Assembly (NCBI GenBank): GCA_002362595.1
Contig: DEUO01000125.1
Location: forward strand, 1-5,765
Origin: Caryophanales bacterium UBA3260
Lineage (GTDB): Bacteria; Bacillota_I; Bacilli_A; RF39; UBA660
DNA length: 5,765 nucleotides
Direction: 5' to 3'
Positions 1 to 4,497 of this stretch are shown here, piece by piece (within the stretch, counting starts at the first letter, position 1; every line of letters starts with the position of its first letter). The notes under the pieces were generated by a model, which ran no database searches, had not been told where the DNA came from, and saw only the letters and a program-made list of their open reading frames with translations. The position numbers and the translations under genes were made by a program.

Positions 1-550
1 CAGTAACAGTAGTTCCATTATCTTTAGCTATCTTATACAATGTATCTCCACTTTTAACAACATACTGTTTATTATTTATATTATCCTTAGGAACCAATAA
101 TTTTTGTCCAATACTTAACATATTACTAGATAAGTTGTTTATATCTTTTAATTTATCAACAGTAGTATTATATCTAGAAGCTATACTCCATAAACTATCC
201 CCACTCTTAACTATATAAGTATCATAATTACTACTATTATTATCTTCTCCAGTACCACTAACTAATAACTTTTGATTAATAGTTAAATTATTACTTTTTA
301 AATTATTCATCTTCTTTAACTCGTCAACAGTTAAATTATATTTATTAGCTATTCCATATAAAGTATCTCCAGCTACTACCGTATAATAAACCCCTACGTC
401 AGGACTAGAACTAGTATCTTTTATTAATAATTTTTGTCCTACTGATATCATATTATTATTTAAATTGTTCATATCTTTTAATTTATCAACAGTAATACCA
501 TATTTATTAGCAATACTCCACAAGCTATCTCCCTTTTTTACAATATAATA
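1..550 (-). repeat. LysM peptidoglycan-binding repeats (three complete, one cut by the window edge)
   Basis: Four related units of about 44 residues lie within the amidase fragment at about 419-550, 260-388, 89-220 and 1-67. Each starts with a YxVxxGDxLxxIA motif and ends with a GQKLL or NQKLL motif. The linkers are rich in Ser, Asn and Asp. The DNA of the units is similar but not identical, so they look like old tandem duplications. Confidence 0.9.
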
Positions 551-898
551 ATTTTCATTAGCCATACTTCCACTAAATGAATATGGTACTCCTACATATT
601 CTGCTATTGCTTTTACTACAGCTTCTGCATAATCTTTCCAATATTTTTTTAATAATTCTGCATCCTGAGTATTATCTAAAAATCCATATTCTACTATTAC
701 AGCTTCTGTATTACCAGTATTGCGATGAATAAAGTAATAATCCTTACTTGAATCAGAAGGATATCTTCTTTGATAATATTTTCTTACATCCCTACCATTA
801 TTTTCTAATTCATTAGCTATTTTCTTACTAAATGTATCTTTATTACGTAAAGCATATATTATTTCTGATCCTTGTCCTCCTCCTGAGTGCCCTTGCAT
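1..898 (-). CDS. N-acetylmuramoyl-L-alanine amidase (Amidase_3) with LysM repeats, 5'-truncated host gene fragment
   Basis: This frame is open from 898 to the window edge (299 codons, no stop reached). Residues 5-105 match the C-terminal half of Amidase_3 zinc amidases, which cut the MurNAc-L-Ala bond of peptidoglycan: GGGQGSEIIYALRN, then YYQRRYPSDSSKDYYF, then VIVEYGFLDN, whose Glu70 corresponds to the conserved catalytic Glu. LysM wall-binding repeats follow at about residues 117-160, 171-213, 227-270 and 278 to the edge. The N-terminal half of the family, about 100 residues with the GHGG histidine and the SxHxN zinc ligand, is absent. Just upstream in the same frame lie TAA and TAG stops and the recombinase gene, and the ATG at 898 has no ribosome-binding site. 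I infer that the element interrupted the gene, so this piece is probably silent while the element is integrated. The missing 5' half should lie at the element's other end, outside the window. Family assignment is firm; the interruption is a strong inference. Confidence 0.88.
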   Translation of the reverse strand, partial: MQGHSGGGQGSEIIYALRNKDTFSKKIANELENNGRDVRKYYQRRYPSDSSKDYYFIHRNTGNTEAVIVEYGFLDNTQDAELLKKYWKDYAEAVVKAIAEYVGVPYSFSGSMANENYYIVKKGDSLWSIANKYGITVDKLKDMNNLNNNMISVGQKLLIKDTSSSPDVGVYYTVVAGDTLYGIANKYNLTVDELKKMNNLKSNNLTINQKLLVSGTGEDNNSSNYDTYIVKSGDSLWSIASRYNTTVDKLKDINNLSSNMLSIGQKLLVPKDNINNKQYVVKSGDTLYKIAKDNGTTVT

Positions 899-904
899 AT
901 GTTA
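876..904. other. Probable element/chromosome junction (attachment site)
   Basis: Amidase homology begins at the Gly-Gly-Gly run encoded by GGAGGAGGA on the minus strand (about 877-886). Immediately upstream, residues HMQGHS do not resemble the family's conserved HxNA motif. Two stop codons and the recombinase end follow within 20 bases. Large serine recombinases exchange strands at a 2-bp core inside short unrelated sites, so no long direct repeat is expected. The crossover is probably in or next to the GGA repeats. The exact core cannot be fixed without the other junction. Confidence 0.55.
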
Positions 905-2590
905 CTAATTATTTTCTTTAGATTTCTTACTGGCTTTACCAGCTCTTCCATAAGGATTTCTTGCTAAATTCCTATTTTCATATTTAAATTCTTTATCTGG
1001 TATAACATTGAATTTATATTTTATTGTTATATTCCTTTCTTGATCGATTACTATTCGATCAATTAGTAAATCATATAAATCCTTTTTTGATTTTTTAAGA
1101 TTTAACAATTCTTTTATTTGCTTAGTATAATCTGGTGTAATATCTTTTGTGTTTTTTATTCTGTACCTTTCCATCTTTTGCAATTCGATTTTCCTATTAA
1201 TTTCTGATAGTTTTTCATCATATTCTTGTGATAATTCTTTATACATATCGGCTGAAATAACTTCATTACATCTATCTTCATATAAAATAGTTAATCTTTT
1301 TGTTAATTTCTTCTTGTCTACTTCCAACTGATTTATAATATTATCTATTTTATTTGTGCTTTCTTTTACATTTTTAGCAATCTCTGAATTTAATTTTTTT
1401 ACATCTAATTTCTTTATATAAGTGTTCACATCTTCATCAATTTTTTCAATTAGCTGTTCTTCTAAATAGTTATATGGGAAGAAATGAGATGTACATCTTA
1501 CTCTTAATGGATCTCTAGAATATTTGTTGCAATTAACTGTCCAATAATCATGATTTCTTCTATATGAAACGGTTAATTTATTTCCACATTCCTTACAGAA
1601 CAATTTTCCTTCAAATAATCTTATTTCTCTTTCAATTTTTACTTTATATTGTCTATTAAAACCTTTTCTTATTGCTTGGCAATATTCAAATGTTTCTTTA
1701 TCTACTAAAGCTTCATGGGTATTTTCTACAATAAACCATAATTTTTCATCTAAACTTATTTTCTTTTTAGATTTGTAATTAACTTTTGCTTGAGTATGCT
1801 GAACCATATCACCTGTATAAATTCTATTTGCTAGAATTTTTTTTACAGTAGAAATATTCCACTGATTACTATCTAATAATCTTGTTGAATAAGCTGTTCC
1901 TTTATAAGCACTTGGTGTTGGAACTCCTTCATTATTTAATCTAGTTGCTATTTCAGATGGGCCAATTCCTTCAACTCTCCATTTAAATATCTTTTTTACT
2001 ATAGGAGCAATCTCAGGATTAGGGATAAGATGCCCTTTATCTTCAGGATCTCTCATATATCCGTAGCTAGGCAAACTGCCAACAAACTTTCCCTTTTGCC
2101 TTTTTTCATTTAAAACATTTCTTATTTTAATTGAGTTCTGCTTACTATAATAATCATTGCATGCAATTATGAAAGTTGATGAATCATTACTTGCCTGATT
2201 TTTAAAACTGTCATAAGATTCTAATATTGAAATAAATCTAATTTGATTCTCAGGAAAAAAAGTTTCAATATAATATCCTGTCATAACATGATCTCTACCT
2301 AATCTAGATAAATCTTTTACAACAACACAATTTATTTTCTTGTTTTTTATATCATCCATCATTTTTTGAAAACCAGGTCTGTCAAAATCGGTTCCAGAAA
2401 ATCCATCATCTACATATTCATTTACTAAATTAAAATTATGATTTTTTACATAATCTCTTAATAATTCTTTTTGATTAGTAACACTTTCACTATCAGATTC
2501 ATATTTTTTGTCTTTGTCTCTATCTTCTTGAGATAATCTTATATATATCCCTACATTAAATTCAACATCAGTTAAGTAATTATTATTCAT
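905..2590 (-). CDS. Large serine recombinase (site-specific integrase, TndX/TnpX-like)
   Basis: This is the enzyme expected to integrate and excise the element through a 5'-phosphoserine DNA link. Numbered from the upstream Met at 2593, the resolvase domain is at about 13-165. It has YIRLS (Arg19 and nucleophile Ser21), DDGFSGTDFDRPGF and KDLSRLGRD (Arg97, Arg100). The Recombinase domain is at about 175-290. A zinc ribbon follows, with Cys333, Cys336, Cys355 and Cys367, and a Lys/Glu-rich coiled coil at about 405-480. The length of about 560 aa is normal for the family and every key residue is present, so it looks functional. The GGAGG site at 2596-2600 is 5 bases from the second ATG (2590) but only 2 from the first (2593), so the second is preferred. 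The gene is last in a leftward series, and its TAG stop abuts the amidase fragment, as expected for an integrase beside its attachment site. The exact subfamily is a guess. Confidence 0.95.
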   Translation of the reverse strand: MNNNYLTDVEFNVGIYIRLSQEDRDKDKKYESDSESVTNQKELLRDYVKNHNFNLVNEYVDDGFSGTDFDRPGFQKMMDDIKNKKINCVVVKDLSRLGRDHVMTGYYIETFFPENQIRFISILESYDSFKNQASNDSSTFIIACNDYYSKQNSIKIRNVLNEKRQKGKFVGSLPSYGYMRDPEDKGHLIPNPEIAPIVKKIFKWRVEGIGPSEIATRLNNEGVPTPSAYKGTAYSTRLLDSNQWNISTVKKILANRIYTGDMVQHTQAKVNYKSKKKISLDEKLWFIVENTHEALVDKETFEYCQAIRKGFNRQYKVKIEREIRLFEGKLFCKECGNKLTVSYRRNHDYWTVNCNKYSRDPLRVRCTSHFFPYNYLEEQLIEKIDEDVNTYIKKLDVKKLNSEIAKNVKESTNKIDNIINQLEVDKKKLTKRLTILYEDRCNEVISADMYKELSQEYDEKLSEINRKIELQKMERYRIKNTKDITPDYTKQIKELLNLKKSKKDLYDLLIDRIVIDQERNITIKYKFNVIPDKEFKYENRNLARNPYGRAGKASKKSKENN

Positions 2591-2603
2591 CATTACCTCC
2601 GTT

Positions 2604-2655
2604 CCTAATTACTTGACCAATAATTAAGACAAGTGAATAATAACACTATATTAGG
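2604..2655 (-). promoter_or_regulatory. Nested inverted repeats upstream of the recombinase ribosome-binding site
   Basis: Two perfect inverted repeats are nested here: a 6-bp arm pair CCTAAT/ATTAGG (2604-2609 with 2650-2655) and a 5-bp pair ACTTG/CAAGT (2611-2615 with 2630-2634). The outer arm ends 3 bases before GGAGG. They could form an mRNA leader fold or a protein-binding site. The arms are short and the sequence is AT-rich, so chance is possible. Confidence 0.3.
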
Positions 2656-2656
2656 A

Positions 2657-2684
2657 TTTATACAAAACTGCGACATATAATCAA
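2657..2684 (-). promoter_or_regulatory. Candidate sigma-A promoter for the recombinase
   Basis: Reading leftward, TTGATT (2679-2684) is followed after 16 bases by TATAAA (2657-2662), with transcription expected to start near 2650. The same TTGATT and 16-base spacing occur in the promoter of the 104-aa gene. The -35 box overlaps the stop codon of the 28-codon ORF. An alternative TTGTAT-N17-TATTAT pair lies slightly further downstream. Confidence 0.45.
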
Positions 2685-2767
2685 CTTGTATTTTTTCTTT
2701 CTAATATTTTTTCTATAAGATATCTCAAAATTAAATCTTCAAAAGATATTTTTTTCTCATCATTCAT
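2681..2767 (-). CDS. Hypothetical 28-aa microprotein upstream of the recombinase
   Basis: A short ORF starts MNDEKKISFEDLI and ends ILERKNTS with a TGA stop. It is charged and predicted to be one amphipathic helix. A GGTGAAAG ribosome-binding sequence stands 2 bases before the ATG at 2767, with GGTG 6 bases away. An in-frame ATG at 2779 would add MVKD but has no good site. The 26 bases across its -10-like box, ribosome-binding site and first codons match, with one mismatch, the start of the repressor gene at 5291-5316. The gene lies between the 37-aa membrane protein and the recombinase on the same strand. I recognise no family. Its position would suit a helper of recombination or regulation, but that is speculation, and it may not be translated. 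Confidence 0.4.
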   Translation of the reverse strand: MNDEKKISFEDLILRYLIEKILERKNTS

Positions 2768-2784
2768 ATCTTTCACCATTATAA
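2759..2784 (-). repeat. 26-bp near-identical repeat, copy 1 (inverted relative to copy 2)
   Basis: Read on the minus strand, this segment matches plus-strand 5291-5316 at 25 of 26 positions, the last 20 being identical (TGGTGAAAGATATGAATGAT). It covers a -10-like TATAAT, the ribosome-binding sequence and the first three codons of the 28-codon ORF. The only mismatch is the fifth base of the -10-like box. Confidence 0.85.
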
Positions 2785-2851
2785 GATTATGCTACAAATA
2801 CAATATTATTTATAGAATATCTATCCTTTCATTAAGTGTTTCTAATCATTT

Positions 2852-2965
2852 TTATTTTTCTAAAGTCTGATCATTCATTTCATCAGACCACGATGCAACT
2901 TTGCAGCAACAAAAAAGAAATAACATTAAAAATGCTATTCCTAAAATTATTAATATAAATAACAT
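2852..2965 (-). CDS. Small single-pass membrane protein (37 aa)
   Basis: The ORF starts at the ATG of a TAATG overlap with the stop of the upstream 75-aa gene, a sign of translational coupling. GGTGG lies 4 bases before the ATG. Residues 1-21 form a hydrophobic membrane segment (MLFILIILGIAFLMLFLF then Cys19-Cys20-Cys21). A short polar tail, KVASWSDEMNDQTLEK, follows. The Cys triplet at the membrane edge could be acylated, but there is no lipobox, so it is not a clear lipoprotein. Small membrane proteins with a similar layout are common in phages of Bacillota, where their role is mostly unknown. A small holin-like or signalling role is possible but not shown. Existence as a gene is likely because of the coupling and the clean membrane segment; function is not recognised. 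Confidence 0.65.
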   Translation of the reverse strand: MLFILIILGIAFLMLFLFCCCKVASWSDEMNDQTLEK

Positions 2966-3192
2966 TAGTCCACCATCTCTTCTTTCTTAGGTTCGTAATC
3001 CATTATTTCTAATTTAATATCAAAATCTCCATCTTTAAATAAGGATGAGAAAGCAGTATGTTTCTCCAATTCAATCATTAATGCATCTTTAATAATAGTC
3101 CTAACCCTTTTATCTACATCAAATTTATTACTTCCAGATTGTAAACCTGTACCTTCTAATATTAATTTATATTTTATTTTATATTCTCTCAT
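2965..3192 (-). CDS. Hypothetical 75-aa protein, function unknown
   Basis: The ORF begins MREYKIKYKLILEGTG and ends YEPKKEEMVD. The pattern suggests an N-terminal beta strand, a central helix (about residues 26-45, KFDVDKRVRTIIKDALMIEL region) and a second strand (DFDIKLEIMDY). There is no signal peptide, membrane segment or cysteine. It overlaps the 37-aa membrane gene by one base (TAATG). Its ATG lies only 11 bases after a terminator's U-run, and the ribosome-binding site is weak (GTGG). Expression therefore probably depends on read-through from the ArpU-like gene or on a late promoter. I do not recognise the family. Small proteins encoded near serine integrases include recombination directionality factors, so that role is worth testing, but nothing in the sequence shows it. 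Confidence 0.75.
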   Translation of the reverse strand: MREYKIKYKLILEGTGLQSGSNKFDVDKRVRTIIKDALMIELEKHTAFSSLFKDGDFDIKLEIMDYEPKKEEMVD

Positions 3193-3203
3193 AATTTAAC
3201 CAC

Positions 3204-3230
3204 AAAAAAACACATGTGTCCTATGTGTTT
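3204..3230 (-). terminator. Intrinsic terminator between the ArpU-like gene and the 75-aa gene
   Basis: A perfect 8-bp stem AAACACAT/ATGTGTTT (3208-3215 with 3223-3230) encloses a 7-base loop. On the minus strand it runs into a U-run formed by A3204-A3210. It lies about 42 bases after the ArpU-like stop and ends 11 bases before the next start codon, so it would also act as a gate in front of the 75-aa gene and the genes behind it. Confidence 0.7.
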
Positions 3231-3271
3231 AATTTCCTTTCATAATATAAATTTGACTTTTTCCGATTTGA

Positions 3272-3712
3272 TTATATATCTTCTTTAAGGATTGCCATAT
3301 TCAGAGCCAAAGCAAATTTAATAATACAACTTTTCTTAATATGCTTTAAAGTCTTATCTGCACATTGAAGTTGTTCTTCCATTACAAGTTCTGTATTTCC
3401 CATAAAGAAGATTCCTTTAAAAAAGTGTTGTTCTTCCATAGTTAGATTATCTAAAACACTTAATATTATATTTAAATATTCTAGAAAATCTTCTTCTTTT
3501 TCTATTTTCTTTAAAACATATCTTTCCACTGGTGAAGAGGTAAATCCAGATGACTGTACTTTAATCTCACTAAGATGAGATGTAATACTAGGTGGAAGCA
3601 CACTAATGTATCTAAAATAATTTTCTTCAAATACTTCCATAAATTCATTTACCTTCGATCTTGTTTTCTGATAATCATATTTTTTAATTACTTCATTGCT
3701 CAATAATTTCAT
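3272..3712 (-). CDS. ArpU/RinA-like phage transcriptional regulator (sigma-70 region 4-like fold)
   Basis: The 146-aa protein resembles the ArpU/RinA group of phage late-gene activators. These carry a sigma-region-4-like helix-turn-helix and switch on packaging or late operons. Visible features are an N-terminal YDYQKTRSKVNEFMEVFEE helix, a central SSPVERYVLKKIEKEEDF segment typical of the group, and a C-terminal helix-turn-helix at about 95-135 (FFMGNTELVMEEQLQCADKT followed by LKHIKKSCIIKF). The length is normal for the family. GGAGG at 3718-3722 stands 5 bases before the ATG at 3712; an upstream ATG at 3730 would overlap that site and the terminator's end, so it is rejected. The gene is preceded by its own promoter and a structured leader RNA with a terminator, and followed by another terminator. 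The family call rests on pattern, not search. An alternative is a generic sigma-like regulator of an integrative element. Confidence 0.6.
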   Translation of the reverse strand: MKLLSNEVIKKYDYQKTRSKVNEFMEVFEENYFRYISVLPPSITSHLSEIKVQSSGFTSSPVERYVLKKIEKEEDFLEYLNIILSVLDNLTMEEQHFFKGIFFMGNTELVMEEQLQCADKTLKHIKKSCIIKFALALNMAILKEDI

Positions 3713-3728
3713 AATGACCTCCATAATC

Positions 3729-3775
3729 AAAAAAGAAGAGAATAAAAGCTATTTACTGCAATTACTTCTCTTCTT
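3729..3775 (-). terminator. Terminator hairpin just upstream of the ArpU-like gene (leader terminator)
   Basis: A perfect 10-bp inverted repeat, AAGAAGAGAA/TTCTCTTCTT (3733-3742 with 3766-3775), encloses a 23-base loop. On the minus strand it runs into six U (3734-3729). The U-run ends 6 bases before the GGAGG site of the ArpU-like gene. This is the position of an attenuator rather than a simple end-of-gene terminator. The stem is AT-rich with a long loop, so it is likely of medium strength. Confidence 0.65.
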
Positions 3776-3905
3776 ATAGTTATTTAGATTTAGGGGTGCA
3801 TTATCCTTATGAACATATTTTTCTGAAAACATAATGATATGTTTGTTGAAAACAATTTGCACCATAAGAATCATCCCCAAATCTCTAAACAAAACCATTA
3901 AATTG
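3729..3905 (-). ncRNA. Structured leader RNA or small RNA upstream of the ArpU-like gene, candidate attenuator
   Basis: A strong promoter (3912-3939) should start an RNA near 3905 that ends at the 3729-3775 terminator, about 177 nt with no supported ORF. It holds three nested stems. An outer 9-bp stem pairs 3875-3883 with 3787-3796 (one bulged base). A middle 9-pair stem joins 3863-3871 to 3803-3811 (one G-U). An apical 7-bp stem joins 3837-3843 to 3812-3818. Two further pairings compete: GGUGCA at 3858-3863 with UGCACC at 3795-3800, and 3863-3870 with 3771-3778 (7 Watson-Crick pairs plus one G-U). The last would take up half of the terminator's 5' arm. This is the logic of a transcription attenuator or riboswitch, but the ligand or trigger is unknown. 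It might instead be a free small RNA. Pairings were found by eye; energies were not computed. Confidence 0.5.
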
Positions 3906-3911
3906 TTATTT

Positions 3912-3939
3912 ATTATATATTTTTTTGGGAAAAAGTCAA
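3912..3939 (-). promoter_or_regulatory. Strong sigma-A promoter of the leader RNA / ArpU-like gene
   Basis: Reading leftward, TTGACT (3934-3939) and a perfect TATAAT (3912-3917) are 16 bases apart. This is the best promoter match in the window. It lies just after the bidirectional terminator at 3959-3991 and so starts an independent transcription unit. Confidence 0.7.
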
Positions 3940-3958
3940 TAACATTTAATGCAAAATA

Positions 3959-3991
3959 AAACAATCAGCAGTTCTCTTTTGCTAATTGTTT
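3959..3991. terminator. Bidirectional-looking intrinsic terminator after the 104-aa gene
   Basis: A 12-bp stem (3959-3970 with 3980-3991: AAACAATCAGCA/TGCTAATTGTTT, with one position that is G-U on the minus-strand RNA) has a 9-base loop. The minus strand continues as TTTTATTTTGC, so it would end transcription of the 104-aa gene. The plus strand also continues T-rich (TTTCATTTTA). The TGA closing the startless frame 3965-4087 lies inside the stem. Confidence 0.7.
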
Positions 3992-4087
3992 CATTTTACT
4001 ATATTTTATCATCTTGACTTTATTATTCAAGGGTATTTTTGGGGGTAAATTTGGGGGTACTTTTTTATATTGTATTTTTACACCTAT
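3965..4087 (-). pseudogene. Open, startless 40-codon frame: possible decayed or frameshifted C-terminal tail
   Basis: In the +1 frame relative to the end of the 104-aa gene, the minus strand stays open for 40 codons, about 35 of them beyond that gene's TAA. It reads through VPPN-LPPK-IPLN repeats and then a basic tail (KMIKYSKMKQLAKENC) to a TGA inside the terminator stem. It has no ATG, GTG or TTG at its beginning and no ribosome-binding site. It could be the original C-terminus of the 104-aa protein lost by a one-base change, the remnant tail of an older gene such as an integrase, or chance. Because a compact gene often ends in its terminator, the placement slightly favours former coding use. 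Confidence 0.3.
4029..4064. repeat. Three tandem 12-bp G-rich repeats
   Basis: Three exactly adjacent 12-mers on the plus strand share the pattern GGGGGTAMWTTT; the first begins AAGGG instead of GGGGG. They end one base before the stop codon of the 104-aa gene. In this AT-rich window three G-runs at a fixed 12-base step stand out. On the minus strand they code for the four-residue repeats of the startless frame. They could also be a protein-binding iteron-like array. Confidence 0.75.
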
Positions 4088-4379
4088 TTACTATATTTTC
4101 AGGAGTATTATTTTTAATAAAATCTACTAACTCTTCGTAGTAATTAGTAGCATCTATGACATTTTTATATTTCTCTAATAGTAATGGACTTGCAATCAAA
4201 TCTTTATCTTTTATATATAAATAAACTTCATAATCATTTGAATCAGTACACTCATTAAGCATTACACCAACAAAACCTTCCATAAAAGTGTTTTGTGATG
4301 TCTTATATATCGTTTTATCTTCTTTAGTGTTACTAATACAATATTTTTGTAAGTCCTGGATAACTTCTGCTATATTCAT
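4065..4379 (-). CDS. Hypothetical 104-aa protein, function unknown
   Basis: The protein begins MNIAEVIQDLQKYCISNTKE and ends ENIVNRCKNTI. It is acidic, has no signal or membrane segment, and looks alpha/beta: an N-terminal helix (3-14), strands around FVGVML and YEVYLYIKD (36-58), then helices at 65-73 and 78-90. The start is well supported, since GGGAGG stands 5 bases before the ATG and a TTGATT-N16-TATAAT promoter lies 30 bases upstream. With the terminator at 3959-3991 it forms its own transcription unit. It sits between the 235-aa gene and the leader of the phage regulator, in the early-gene part of the element. I do not recognise the family. The open +1 frame running on past its stop may be a lost C-terminal tail. 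Confidence 0.8.
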   Translation of the reverse strand: MNIAEVIQDLQKYCISNTKEDKTIYKTSQNTFMEGFVGVMLNECTDSNDYEVYLYIKDKDLIASPLLLEKYKNVIDATNYYEELVDFIKNNTPENIVNRCKNTI

Positions 4380-4408
4380 TTGACCCTCCCGTTAATTAAG
4401 TAAATAGT

Positions 4409-4436
4409 ATTATAACAAAATAACAATTTTAATCAA
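4409..4436 (-). promoter_or_regulatory. Sigma-A promoter of the 104-aa gene
   Basis: Reading leftward, TTGATT (4431-4436) is followed after 16 bases by a perfect TATAAT (4409-4414). A start near 4402 would leave a leader of about 23 bases containing GGGAGG. No convincing terminator separates it from the 235-aa gene upstream, only an AT-only hairpin at 4460-4474. Confidence 0.65.
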
Positions 4437-4497
4437 TCCTAAATACCTAATTATTTCTTTATAATTATATTATAGTCTTTTTTCAAAATTATGTATA

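Noticed and set aside
1..550. Regular spacing of about 160 bases, checked as a possible CRISPR array or satellite
   Set aside because: The units are diverged LysM codons in one open frame, not identical short repeats with unique spacers.
1149..1331. 60-codon open frame on the plus strand
   Set aside because: It lies wholly inside the coiled-coil region of the recombinase gene on the other strand and has the Phe/Leu/Ser-rich look of an antisense shadow.
905..2590. Possibility that the window uses TGA as Trp (mollicute code)
   Set aside because: Trp codons in the amidase and recombinase are TGG, and TGA serves as the stop of the 235-aa gene and of the 28-codon ORF.
2865..2888. Perfect 7-bp inverted repeat GTCTGAT/ATCAGAC in the 3' end of the 37-aa gene
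   Set aside because: It has no U-run after it on either strand and lies in coding sequence. It is probably chance, though a regulatory site is not excluded.
3713..3730. Upstream ATG start for the ArpU-like gene
   Set aside because: It would place the start codon over the terminator U-run, while GGAGG is correctly spaced only for the ATG at 3712.
3749..3964. 71-codon minus-strand open frame
   Set aside because: It would start with TTG inside the 3959-3991 terminator, upstream of the local promoter start, with no ribosome-binding site. It covers both arms of the leader RNA structure, and its sequence shows no family pattern.
4460..4474. TATAAT-TAT-ATTATA hairpin downstream of the 235-aa gene
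   Set aside because: It is AT-only and not followed by a U-run, so it is too weak to call a terminator.
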